Shown: positions 42,656-53,396 of the stretch, in pieces
Layout of the letters: the number at the start of each line of letters is the position of its first letter
How positions within the stretch are numbered: the stretch's first letter is position 1
Assembly: GCA_009801085.1 (NCBI GenBank)
Contig: VNWV01000037.1
Location: 1 to 64,000 of the forward strand
Direction of reading: 5' to 3'
Length of the DNA stretch: 64,000 nucleotides
Origin: Lasiodiplodia sp. COLG20
Taxonomy: Eukaryota > Ascomycota > Dothideomycetes > Botryosphaeriales > Botryosphaeriaceae
Made by a program: the position numbers and the translations under genes
Notes under the pieces: model-generated
What the model saw: only the letters and a program-made list of their open reading frames with translations
Database searches by the model: none
Told to the model about the DNA's origin: nothing

Positions 42656-45348
42656 ATGTCCACTGCTGATCCAGACCAGATGCTCCCCGACGAGCTATCC
42701 TTGCCGCAGCGTCCTGCGACCCCGCAGGCGATAAGGCTCGGCAGTCCGCTGCCAGACTCACCTTCAGATGGCCCGCCCGTCGCAAGTGAGGAGTTCAGCC
42801 CAAGGCGCTCCCTCCGCCCGCATGGCAACCCGGATTACACCATCCTACCTCGCACGAAAAGGTCGCCCAAGAAGGAGAAGAAGAAATTGCTGACGTCCAA
42901 CATGGCGGATTCACTGACGGCATCTCCCAAGTCGAAGGCCACCACCGCGCGTCAGCAAATCCGCGCTGAGATCGAGCAAAACACCAAGGTGAAGCAGGAC
43001 GCCTTCTTATACCATCACAGCGACTACTTCCTTCCTCTCCTTCCACCAAAGAACTATGTCGAAAAGCTCAAGCACAAGGACAAGGAGCATGGAGCCTTGT
43101 CTTCCTATCGGGAACTCGAGCAACCTGAGGGTGTCACGGCGATACTGAAGCCCTATCAGTTGAGCGGCCTGTCTTTCCTGGCCCACATGTATAACAACGG
43201 AATGCCTTGCATATTAGGAGATGAGATGGGCCTCGGCAAGACGCTACAAACGCTGTCACTGTTCCAATTGCTAGAGGAACAGCACCCGAACCGCTATGCT
43301 GAGAACCGGCCGTACCTTGTCGTGTGCCCTCTCAGCGTCGTGAATTCATGGTTCAACGAGGCGCAGCGTTGGACTCCTGGACTAAAGGTACTCCGCTTTC
43401 ATGGTCCCAAGCCTGAGCGCGACGCGTTGAAGAAGGTCGCCACCGGTCATATGGACAAGTATGGCAACGAAACCAATCGCTCTAAAAGGCGTACTGGTGA
43501 TCGTCGTCGTGCTGCGAACAACACCCTCAACATAGATGACGACGATGAAGATCTCTACAAGATTATCGTCACTTCTTACGAGACTTTCGTGTTGGAGCAG
43601 GCTTGGCTGAAGTCAACCTTCGTCTGGCGCTATGTCGTGCTAGATGAAGGCCATCGCATTAAGAACAGCTCATCCAACTTGTCGCAAGCACTGCAAGGCC
43701 TTCGCGCAGAATATCGGTTAATCCTAACCGGCACTCCCCTTCAAAATGACTTGCATGAGATGTGGAGCCTCCTTCACTGGATGCTACCGGACGTCTTCAC
43801 CGTTAACACCGCTTCACTCTTCAAAAAGTCGTTCGATCTCGCCAACGGACAAGTTAACATCTTCGTCATGGACAATGCGCGCCAGCTTCTGGAGCTGCTA
43901 ATGCTCCGACGAATGAAGAACAGTCCTGGTGTCGACCTAAATCTTCCCCCCAAAGAGGAAGTACTATTATATACTCCGCTGACACCTCTGCAGCGATTTT
44001 GGTACCTGCGGCTGCTGACGCGCTCTGATGGCGCTGTTCTCAACGACCTTTTCGCTGACATTAAAGACAAGGAGAAGAAGGCTCTAAAGAAGGACATTGA
44101 TGAAGATAAGAAGATCCAGGTGTTGGAAGAGGCTGAGGCTGGTGGATCTTCGACAGACGTCGACGTCTGGGAGGAGATGCGGGAAAGCATGCTCAAAAGC
44201 CTTGCAAATGAACGGGAGGAGGAAAAGACGAGTGACTGGACTAAGCTGATGAATTTGGTTATGCAGCTCCGCCTATGCTGCACTCACCCGTACCTTCTTC
44301 CTGGAGCTCAACCAGAGCCATTCCTCCTCGGCGACCACATTGTGCGAGCATCTGGAAAGTTCATTGTCCTCGAAAAGCTTTTGGAGGACCTCATTAAGCG
44401 CGGCAAGAAGGTTCTTATTTTCTCAGGATTTACGAGTACCCTGGATCTTTGTGAAGATCTCCTGAACCTTCTTGGCGGCGATGGCGAGGCCTTCCGTTAC
44501 TTACGGTTTGATGGGTCGACCGAGCGAGCACGGCGCAACCTGGACATCCGCTTGTTTAATGACAGGTCCACCGACTACATGGTGATGATGGTGTCAACCC
44601 GCGCAGGTGGACTTGGCATTAACCTTACTACTGCTACTGAAGCGATCTTCCTTGATGAGGACTGGAATCCCCAGATTACTCTTCAAGCCGAAGCCCGTGC
44701 TCACCGCATCGGCCAGACGCAGCCTGTCACTATCTACAAAATCTGCACCCAGGGAACCGTTGAAGAGCAAATGATGGGGAGGATTCGCAAGAAGCTCTAC
44801 CTTTCAGCCAAAATCACGGAGTCCATGAAGAGCGTCTACGGTACTCCAGCAAAGAGGAAGCGCACCAATGCAGCTGAGGAGGACAAGCCGCATCTCGACG
44901 TGTCGCAGCTTAAGACACTTATCCGCCGCGGTGCCCAGACTCTCAGCCACCCCGAGATTGACGTCACGGAAATGCTGTCTTGGGATGTGGATACCATCCT
45001 AGAGAAGTGCCGCGATAAGCCAAGCGATCCGCAAGTCGGTGAGGATCACACTATTGATGAACAACAATGGCTTTCATCGATGGAGAAGGTCGAGACTGCG
45101 GTCTTTGATGGTCGCCGCATTCAACGCAATAAAAATCCCGACCTTTTCCGCGTGAATGTGGATCTAGTTCGGGGCGATCGCCGCAAGGGAAAAAATACGA
45201 CGGTCATGGTGGATGGTTTTGCAGTCAGTAAGGAAAGCATGAGCTGCGGGGATTGGGAGGCCATTCCGACCCTGGCTGGAAAGGATCCGCGGTTGGCGGA
45301 CCGCGTCAGGAAGAAGAGAGCGGCAATCGTGAATCAAGACGTGAGTAA

Positions 45349-45386
<38 letters not shown>

Positions 45387-45957
45387 CTAATATCCTGCGT
45401 AGCACTGCCAAGAATGCTGGGAGGGTGGCGACATCTCGCTCTGCTCCCTCTGCCCTCGAAGCTACCATAAAGAGTGCCTGACGGACGAGGACGCGGCGCG
45501 CGTCCGGCCTAGCGGGTACTTTAACTGCCCACAACACAGCTGCGCCGAGTGTACCAAGCGCACTACTGAGGCCGGCGGCATGCTGTACCGCTGCCGCTGG
45601 TGCCAGCTTGCCTTCTGCGAGGACTGCCTCAACTTCGATCGCGCCGAGCTCATCGGCGACACTCTACCCGAGCTCAAGCTCCTCGGTTTCGCCGAGGTCA
45701 ACCAGGCGTACTATGTCAAGTGCCACGTCTGTGCGGATCTGCATGATGCCAATCCGGAGACGCAGGAATTCTGTGATGAGAAGGAATTCGAGTTCGAGAG
45801 GCAGTGGGAGGAAGTTAAGGAAGAGCAGGAGGCCAAGAGAGAGCAGGAGGCTAAGAGGGTCAAGATTAAGATGGAGACCGATATCAAAGACGAGGTCAAG
45901 GAGGAATTCAAAGAGGAAATCAAGACGGAGGATGATTGGGCTTCGGACTACATTTGA
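42656..45957 (+). CDS. SNF2-family chromatin remodeller with C-terminal PHD finger, PasG/Lsh-like (2 exons)
   Basis: Exon 1 is 42656-45340 and exon 2 is 45403-45957; 1079 residues. Helicase motifs in order: GDEMGLGKT (motif I, about 188-196), LDEGHRIKN (II, about 329), LTGTPLQN (III), FSGFTSTLD (IV), STRAGGLGINL (V) and QAEARAHRIGQTQPV (VI, about 676). DEGH rather than DEAH is typical of the Lsh/DDM1/PasG branch. Exon 2 adds a C4HC3 PHD-type zinc finger (CQECWEGGDISLCSLC..YHKECL) followed by a second cysteine cluster (CAECTKR..CRWCQLAFCEDC) and an acidic/basic tail. It should slide or evict nucleosomes, with PHD reading of histone tails. The intron contains a (CT)16 run. It is head-to-head with the Clr2-like gene, which fits a shared silencing role (inference). 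Confidence 0.88.
45351..45382 (+). repeat. (CT)16 microsatellite in SNF2 intron
   Basis: A pure dinucleotide run that makes up half of the 62-nt intron between the ATPase and PHD exons. If the intron is retained the frame reads an ALSLSLS tract and ends without the PHD finger. Confidence 0.85.
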
Positions 45958-46669
45958 GTGATCTCCATCATTAGCCTTTGGCCTTTGGACATCATGGCGG
46001 AAATGGTGCAATTGGGTACGGGTTTAACGGGTTTACGGATGGGTTTACGACTGGGTTTACGACTGGATTCTTGGGGATAATTGGCAACTGGGTTTGAGTC
46101 TTGCATGACAAAAGGGTCTCGGAAAACGGAAAAGGCGAAAAGTTGAGGAGAACAAGGGATTGATCATTGATAAGGAGCGGTGTTTGATTCGGGCACCGGA
46201 TCTGATCTGATCCCCCGGTCCTCGTCCACATTCTAATTTCTCTTGCCGATGAGCGGCATTTTTGTTAATGGTTTCTACGTAGATTTGAGGAGTCGTGAGA
46301 AGTCTCCGAGATAGAAAATGGGTAGAAAAGAAGAACGGTCTGCGAAACAGCGAATCTTCTTCACGAAGCGTGCGTGCATCCTCAAAATAGTCGCCGACCA
46401 AAGTCATTGATCGCCGACGGAGCAATTCGCGCCAAAATTGCGAAAATGCTCCACAAGCTTGCGTGCAGCCGAAAACTACGCGGTAAAGTGGGGGAATGAG
46501 AATCAAGCTTAGTCATGGAGCCAAATTCCCCGCATCCGTGGGCTCTAAATACGGCGCGTTGCGCCAATTATGTTTAATTCAACTTCACTCTATCCAGGCC
46601 TGAAGAGCATCGCCTCGCCCCGCTCTCGAAAACACCAAAGAAGTTAGGTTGAGAACTCAAAGCGGCAAA
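45958..46669. other. Intergenic with a 12-bp tandem repeat
   Basis: No gene. Four units of a gggtttacgact-like 12-mer lie at about 46019-46066. Confidence 0.45.
46019..46066. repeat. 12-bp GGGTTTACGACT-type tandem repeat
   Basis: Four imperfect units in the SNF2 3' flank; the last two are identical. Confidence 0.7.
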
Positions 46670-47523
46670 ATGTCATCAGGCACCGACCGCTTCAACGCCG
46701 AAGCCGCGGCCTGGGACAGCAACCCGGTGACGGTCCGCAGCAGCGAGCTCGCGTACGAGGCGCTGCTGCGACACGTGCCAGCTCTGACGAAGGAAGACAG
46801 CAGTAAGGAAAACCCCACCCGCCACTTCGCTCCTGTGCCCGGCTCCTCCTCCGACAGCCCCGCGCTGATTTCTTAGCATGAAAAACCACAGACCAAACCC
46901 TCGACGTCCTCGAAATCGGCTGCGGCACCGGCCTCCTCTCGACACGCCTGGCACCGCACGTGCGCACGCTCCTCGGCGTCGACCTCGCGGGCGGCATGGT
47001 CGCGGCGTTCAACGCGAAAGTCTCCTCCTCCCCCCAGTTCACCAACCTCACCGCCATCGAAACCCTCCTCACCTCCCCCGACCAACCCGAAGTCCAATCT
47101 GCCGCCCGCACCCTCCTCTCCCACTCCACCAACCCCCCGTCCTCCTCCTCCGCCGCCGACCCCATCCGCTGGCACCTGCTAACCTCCCACCTAACCCTGC
47201 ACCACATCCCTACCCTCGCCCCCTTCCTCGCGACCTGCCACTCCTCCCTCCACCCGGGCGGGCTCATCGCGCTGACAGACTTCGAAGCCGTGGGGCCCGA
47301 AAGCGTGCTGTTCCACCCCGCATCGAAGCGCGCGGACGTCGAGCGGCACGGGATCGACCGGGCGGACATCGCGCGGCTGGCGCGCGAAGCGGGGTTCGTC
47401 GATGTGAGGGTCGAGACGGCGTTCGTGCTGGAGAAGGAGATTGAGGATCCGAGCGAGGAGGCGGCGGGCGGGAGGACGAGGGTGGGGTTTCCGTTTTTGG
47501 TGGTTTTGGGGCGGAAGGAGTAG
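46670..47523 (+). CDS. Class I SAM-dependent methyltransferase (2 exons)
   Basis: Exon 1 is 46670-46802 and exon 2 is 46892-47523; the 89-nt intron (GTAAGG...CCACAG) gives 254 residues. The N-terminus (DRFNAEAAAWDSNPVTVRSSELAYEALL) is typical of fungal Methyltransf_11/12 proteins. Motif I is LEIGCGTGLLSTRL (about residue 50), the acidic loop is LLGVDLAGGMV, and LTLHHIPTLAPFLATCH and LHPGGLIALTDFE are post-motif strands. The substrate is unknown, probably a small molecule. Retaining the intron would truncate the protein before motif I. Confidence 0.85.
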
Positions 47524-48374
47524 CAGGACGGAAGGAAGGAAGGAAGGAAGGAGAGAGCGGGATGGATGGATGATGAATGCGGGATGTTGGTGGGAAGGCG
47601 GGCTGGGCAGACCCGGGGGGCCGGGGAGGACGTTGCGGGGACTACGGGGGCTGCTGCGAAGGAGAGAGGCGTAGACGGGGACGGCGGCTTGGATTGGATT
47701 TGTCTGTCGATCTTGACGAGGTGTCTGATCCCGTCTTCTGAGACGTCTTGCCGATGCAGTGTCCAGAGAGGGAGACGGTGTCGGTACTGGAGATGCTGGG
47801 GCTATTGATGCGAGAGTTGTGTTCAGGACCACGAACGCGGAGAGACGTTCAAAGCGTTGCTTTCGGCAAGAGAAGTCCAAAGTCAGGAAATAAAAACAAA
47901 AGCGGTTGAAATGGTCGGTCGGTTGCATTATGAACACTCCCGTATCTCTGAAAATAACGCCGAGTCTCGCTCGCGCAGACACAAACTACGCCCTAGCCCA
48001 CGTTTGCTGTACAGATTCACAGCTGCTCTCAGAAGTCTCGGACAGAAATAGCCGCTGTGTTCATGCGTGCAATTAAGTCTACTGTTGTTGAAAACACGGC
48101 CCTCCATCCCTCGCCTTGGATCTGCTCTGCTCTGTCGATCCAGCCGTACATCTGTTCATCGTGAGCTGAAACGTTCGAGCAGCTACCGCTGCTTCGCTCT
48201 CTAATCTGTCGTTCGTCACCTTTCTCCTGTATGCTGTGCCACATCCAGGCACTCGTAAAACCGACAACCACCCCGTGACCGCAGGACAAACATCCAACTC
48301 AAACCACACCCCAAAAGACAACCACCACCACCATCCCCTCTCCCCCGGCCCACTCAAACATTCCCCCCCACACA
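47524..48374. other. Convergent spacer
   Basis: Starts with an (AAGG)n run at about 47531-47550, then G-rich sequence. No gene is seen. Confidence 0.4.
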
Positions 48375-50582
48375 CTACATCCTAAAGCGCGTCTCCCGCC
48401 AAAGCGGCTCCGCCTCATCAGGCACCGCCTCCACACGCATAATATCATCATCAGGCTCCCCTTCAGCATTAGCGTTGGACCCGCTGCTACCACCACCCTG
48501 TGTGCCGCCCTGATGATCCACATCCATCAACTCTCCAGCCTGCTCCTCTCCCTCAGCGTCAGCGTCAGCGCCGTCAGGCTGCTGACCTCCTCCACCCTGC
48601 TGCTGCGTACCTTCCACCGACGCCTGCGCTTGCGCCGACTGCGCCGGCGCCTGAAAAGGCATTCCGTGGAAATCAGGATCGTACCGCGTCCTGCCGTCTC
48701 TGTCCGCGTATCCAGCCAGCGGCATGACGCCGCGCGGGTGGCCGCTCATGAAGCTGCTGGCGTCGACGTTTGCGTTTGTGGATGGAGTCCTTGGCGGCGC
48801 CGCCGCCGGCGGTGCTGGTTGTGGTGGTGGGCGTGGTGGTGGGCGTGGAGGGGCACGGCGCTGCCGATTAGCGGCGATGATGGCGGTAGCGGCAGTGGTA
48901 GCGGTGGTTTCGGGTTGGGAGGGTGGTCCAGCGTTTGCGGGCCGGGCTGCTGGGTATGGGTTGCGGGAAGTAAATGCCCGAGGACGAGTCGCTTTCATGG
49001 TGGACGAAGAAGCGGTGCGCGGCGGGCCAGCAGGTGGCACAGGCGGCGCAGATGAGGGTGTGGCTCCGAATCTCAGCTGTTGGTTCTGCGGTCTTGGAAC
49101 CCGTGTCTGAGGGCCTTGACGCGGTGGAGGTACGCGGCCGAGTGTTGGGGTTGAGGAAGTCGAGGGCACAGAGGCGGTCGATAGGCGTCGAGGAGAGTTT
49201 CCGAGTGTTTCTGTGACGCGTGCGGGGGTCCTGGCGCCAATTGTTTCTTGTGAATAAGAAGACCGGTGAACCACAGGCCTGGTATTCTCGACGGTAGTGG
49301 AGTGGCGGAGCGGCGATGACGAAGAGGGTTTGTGAGGTACAGGTATACGAGATTTGCGTGCAGGTGCAGTCATGCGTAATTGATTCACCGATTGACGAGC
49401 ACCTGTGTTTGCATGTGTGGGTTCCGAGGCGGGAGGTTGAGGTTGGAGTCGAGTACTGCGAGGGGCGGACTGAGATGCGGGTGGGTAGATAGGAGTGAGC
49501 ATTCTGGGCTGCGATCCAGCAATTTCAGCGGGTGGAGGTGATGGCGGTGGCTGATGTAGCTGCTGTGGCGATTGCACACGCTGTGATGGTGGCGTTGTTG
49601 CTGGATGCCCTTCTGGCTGGCTTTGTCCCTCGGCTTGCACTTGCTCTTCGGCCTGTTGGCCATCTCCTGTCCGCTCCTGCTGTTGCTCCTGTGGTTGCTG
49701 CTGTCCTGGTTCTGGGGGAATTTTCGGAAGTCTAACAATTTTGATCCCATCGCCACGAATGCGCTCTATCTTATTCAGCCACGTGTCTGCGTCTTCGGCA
49801 CTCATACCGCGCTCATCCGCTAGTAGTTCCTCCCATGCTGGATAAGCACACACGGCATTTTCTCTTGCCGCTGCCCTCTCCTTATCATCATATTTCGTTC
49901 GACGCCATATTTGACGAGAATCTGACTTCGATTTTTCAAACAGGAGCGGGGCGTAAATAAAATCGAATATTGCTCCCGTTCCATTGTGCAGTAGGGCGAA
50001 CAAGACGGCCTTCTCCCTCCTTAGAGCGTTGGTAGCATTCAAAAGCCGCTGGTTAAAGAGGAGGAACGACTGCCAAGGGCGACCGGTGGGTGGTGCAGTG
50101 GGTTGCAGTCCTTCCTTGTCGCGCACAAAGCCCTTTTCAGCGCCGTCAAGCATGAACAAAGCAATGCGCCAACAGAAGGCGACCAGCGTCCTGGTCTTAT
50201 AATACGTGTCTTCTCTACCAGATCTGTCACGCTTCTTCTCCGTCAGAAAGCGGAAGTACCTTCCATCAGGATGGTCACGCATCTCACGGATGTCAATCAT
50301 TGCCGTGTACAGTTTTCGGACTAGCTCGGCCGGTTGAGCCTTGTACTCCAGAACACTGTCGTCTTTCAAGGGGGGGTCTCGATCCGTGTCGTTGATCGAA
50401 AAACCGAGGATCTCGCTGCGGGCGCTGTCGGTTGCAACTGCATTGCCTGGCCTTGTTTCCTGATTGGGAGTGTGCTCGGACGATCCACCGCTTGCTATGT
50501 TTGACATGGGCTCGGTTTGTCTAGCATTATTCGCGACGGGGACGGCAGGCGGTGTGCTGTGGGGCCCTGTCGATGGATGCAT
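48375..50582 (-). CDS. P1: CWR-DG/REKA module protein with long disordered tail
   Basis: An uninterrupted frame of 735 residues from ATG 50582. Residues about 86-215 carry one copy of a helical module: LYTAMIDIREMRD, then FCWRIALFMLDGAEKGF, then ALRREKAVLFALLH and FDFIYAPLLFEK. Proteins P2, P3 and P4 carry the same order of blocks. From about 290 to the end the sequence is Pro/Gln/Ser-rich and disordered, with an Asp/Glu-rich end (DADAEGEEQAGELMDVD). I know no named domain for the module. The protein has no signal peptide or membrane helix and is probably cytosolic or nuclear. Only one module copy is visible; the tail has replaced the second. Confidence 0.65.
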   Translation of the reverse strand: MHPSTGPHSTPPAVPVANNARQTEPMSNIASGGSSEHTPNQETRPGNAVATDSARSEILGFSINDTDRDPPLKDDSVLEYKAQPAELVRKLYTAMIDIREMRDHPDGRYFRFLTEKKRDRSGREDTYYKTRTLVAFCWRIALFMLDGAEKGFVRDKEGLQPTAPPTGRPWQSFLLFNQRLLNATNALRREKAVLFALLHNGTGAIFDFIYAPLLFEKSKSDSRQIWRRTKYDDKERAAARENAVCAYPAWEELLADERGMSAEDADTWLNKIERIRGDGIKIVRLPKIPPEPGQQQPQEQQQERTGDGQQAEEQVQAEGQSQPEGHPATTPPSQRVQSPQQLHQPPPSPPPAEIAGSQPRMLTPIYPPASQSAPRSTRLQPQPPASEPTHANTGARQSVNQLRMTAPARKSRIPVPHKPSSSSPLRHSTTVENTRPVVHRSSYSQETIGARTPARVTETLGNSPRRLSTASVPSTSSTPTLGRVPPPRQGPQTRVPRPQNQQLRFGATPSSAPPVPPAGPPRTASSSTMKATRPRAFTSRNPYPAARPANAGPPSQPETTATTAATAIIAANRQRRAPPRPPPRPPPQPAPPAAAPPRTPSTNANVDASSFMSGHPRGVMPLAGYADRDGRTRYDPDFHGMPFQAPAQSAQAQASVEGTQQQGGGGQQPDGADADAEGEEQAGELMDVDHQGGTQGGGSSGSNANAEGEPDDDIMRVEAVPDEAEPLWRETRFRM

Positions 50583-51812
50583 AGCAGAGGGAACGGGACG
50601 GGAAGCGACAGATAATGCGTATGGAATGACGTGGTTTAGAAGAAAGAACGTTCGCAGCGTGGCGGAAGAGGGTAGAAATGTGGCTGATGAAATGGTGCGA
50701 TGTTGTTCGATGGGCTCAGTGGCGATGGATGTGCGGGTGATGGGAGATTGTCGCTGCCTGGGCTTTCGGGTCGCCGCTCATGGTCTCGCCGTCTTTCGCT
50801 GCAGCTCCTTCCTCCAGACTGCCAGGTGCACCTTCCCGGGCGGCAGGCGCGTTGCAACGGGAAGTCTTCACCCCGAAAGCTAAGCGAGCAAGCGGGAAGG
50901 TAATCGGCAAGTGCGACGGAATGCTGAGCCACCTCCAAGTTACGGAAATTTCAAACAAATAAGCGGCCTAGGGCCCCGTAAATGGCAAGCGCGCTTGTGT
51001 TATCTCAGGCTTGACCATTGCTCGTGGAGGTAGGTAGTACTGAGGTTCCGTATTGTCTTCAAGCGCGCCCCAATGGAATCAAAACATCGCGTCGCTCAAA
51101 TTCTGATGAGCAGTGGCACTTCTGATGCCTATGAAGCATTCTCTCATATCAGTCAGACAAGTAACGGCAAATTTTACTCGTTCAAGACCGCAAAGGCCCA
51201 TGGCACTTGTCAGTCTCTTCTGTAATTTGGAATTTCGGAGTACATCCCAAGAACCTTGAGCTAGGCAATTCAGAGAATCATATTTCGTCATCCGCAGATT
51301 CCAACAGTGTTGATATGACCTTATAATGAATGTCGAAAGCCTTTGTTCCACTATAGTGATTCTTACGTGCACCAGGTCTTTCTAGAATAATTTAAGAGAT
51401 ATGCTTTTTGGACTTTTCGAAACCCAATCTACCAGTCGTACGAATCAGAACACAATTAAAAAAAAAAGGAGGCCGGAAATAAAGAAGAAATGTACATCCA
51501 AAGCCAATGGCAACATGATGGTAAAGCAAACCCGGTAAGCCCGTCGGTCTCAACCCAGGGTGCTAGGGAGTATGACAGTCCGACCCAACGATGACTCTCT
51601 ATGCTAAGTATAACAATTGAGAGCAACAAAAAACCCAATGCCATGCCTTTAGAAACTCGAATCCCAGACGCCACACCGAACTTCAGTCAAATACAAATGG
51701 AAAATACAATTGAGAACAAAAAGAAAGCACAACTCCGGAAGTAAATGAAAATGAAAGTCAAAACAAGACAGTCAGCCTGTGGAACCAGCGCGACGGTACA
51801 ATGGACTACCAT
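50583..51812. other. Intergenic, duplicated 3' flank at right end
   Basis: No gene. The last 150 bases (51668-51812) match 53230-53396, the 3' flank of P2, and mark the edge of the duplicated segment. Confidence 0.5.
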
Positions 51813-53000
51813 CTACTTGAGGCCAGAGTTGGCATCAAAGTAGTCAGTTGCAGGGGTGTAAGCTCCGCTCGCCGACGTGCCAGTAGCACCAGTGGACGCG
51901 CCATCGACAGCGGCAGTCCCGTCACCGCTGTAGTTGTAATCGTAGTCCATCTCATGCGGCGCGTCCACCTCGGATCCTTCGAAAGGCTGCGGCTGATGCT
52001 GAGCGGGCGCCCCCACGGGGAAGCACGGCTGCGGGTCGGTGTTTGCGGCTCCCGACATGGAGCCATCCTCGAAGAACCGCGGATCTAGCCACCAAGGCCA
52101 GTCATCGACGCCCGTCTCGTGGGACGCAGCCGGCTCACGCTGGACTTCAGGGTCGACCCGGTTGGCGGCCATGTTGGGACCAGAGTCCGGTAAGGTTCCA
52201 ACGTTGTTTGCGGCGTTTAGGAAGACAACGGGAGGTTGGCCGGGGAAGTTGGGCGGCTGATCGTCAGGCGCGAAGTTGCTGCCGACGTCGGTCTGGGGGA
52301 GGCCGGGATATTCGTACGTCGAGTGAGATTTGGCGGTATAGCCGTTAGCCGCAGCCGCCGCCGCCGCCTCCTCCGCCTCCTCCGCCACTAATTTTGCATA
52401 GTCTTCGGGGTACGCCAGCCGCAAAGCCTCTGTGGGTGAAACGCCGCGGTACAAGAGGTCCACCCAAGCCGCTTCGGCCGGATCGCTCGCATCGCTACGC
52501 GCATCGGCCATATCGTCGTCGGAGTCTGAGGCGTTGGACGAGCTGTTAGTAGCATCTGTGTCCGCGGTGTTGCCACCCTGCTCTTCCTGCGGAGCCAAGG
52601 TGTTGATTTACGGGTTGCTCTGGGACTCGGATCCAGAACCTTGTGCCTGTGTTGATGAGGCTGCGGGACGATTGCGGAGGCGTCGTGACCGAGTGTCGTC
52701 GAACGGGTCGACGCGCGACGACCGCGGGGCCGCTCCAGGCTGAATGGCTGGCATGGCGTTGTTGGGTTGCGCAGTGGAGTGGGGGTTAGAAGCGGGAACG
52801 GCTGCTGGGTTGGTCTGGGGCCAGAAGATGGCACGGTACATCTCTTCCCTGAATTGGCGGACGTACGTCTGATGGGGCTCGGCGGAGGAAGCGACGTGTT
52901 GGTTCTCGGCAGGTCTAGAAGCGCACCTTCTCTTCGCGCCGCTCGATGACCCCTCTCCATTGTCGCCGGCGCCCGGGGCATCATCTCCATCATCATCCAC
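51813..53000 (-). pseudogene. P5: partial 3' duplicate of P2, interrupted by TAA
   Basis: Read on one frame from ATG 53000 to 51813 this gives about 394 codons with a single in-frame TAA at 52610-52608. It aligns with the last third of P2: VDPFDD with NDPFDE, QAQGSGSES with QVQGSEHEA, NTLAPQ with NTLASQ, and the ends TPATDYFDANS with TPGTEYSDVNS. The stop sits at the place of a glutamine in P2 (PPPQNTLA). The 3' flanks are also alike. The helical modules of P2 are absent. A TATATATA site lies upstream at 53116-53123, so transcription is possible. An intron over the TAA was tried and fails by phase. Confidence 0.65.
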
Positions 53001-53396
53001 ATTTCCGCTGCCGTTAACTATTGTGATATAAAGATAAGAAAGCCTTAAAAAAAAAAAAAAAAAAACTAACGTGATGGTTGCGCTGAATGATCTATGAACT
53101 ATCTACTGGGCAGCGTATATATACGTGCCAGATAAGTAAGCAATAGCAAACAAGGTAGCAAACAACGAAGGGAGTCGAATGGCATGGAATCCAGTAACTC
53201 CGCCATAACGCTATTTTTTTAATACTACTAATCCCGAACGCCACCGAATTTTAGTCTAATACAAAAGGAAAAATACAATCGTAAATAAAAACAAAGCACA
53301 ACTCCTATAGTGAATAAGAACAAAAGTCGAAACAAGACGGCCACATTGCCGAGCCAGCACGAGAGAGAAGTAGGCGGCGGTACAACTGACTGTCAT
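53001..53396. other. Spacer P5-P2
   Basis: Contains a 19-20 nt A run near 53048-53066 and the 3' flank of P2 that is duplicated at 51668-51812. No gene. Confidence 0.4.
53116..53123 (-). promoter_or_regulatory. TATATATA site upstream of P5
   Basis: Lies 115-125 bp upstream of the P5 ATG on the minus strand, with an A run (53048-53066) and a possible 5'UTR intron between. Confidence 0.4.

Noticed and set aside
47191..47982. Minus-strand frame of 263 codons
   Set aside because: Antisense to the methyltransferase exon, Pro/Arg/Ser-rich shadow of a GC-rich gene.
52525..52610. Intron that would remove the TAA in P5 (GTAAAT donor, TACTAAC branch, CCTCAG acceptor)
   Set aside because: It is 86 nt long and changes the frame; the new frame meets a TAG within about ten codons.
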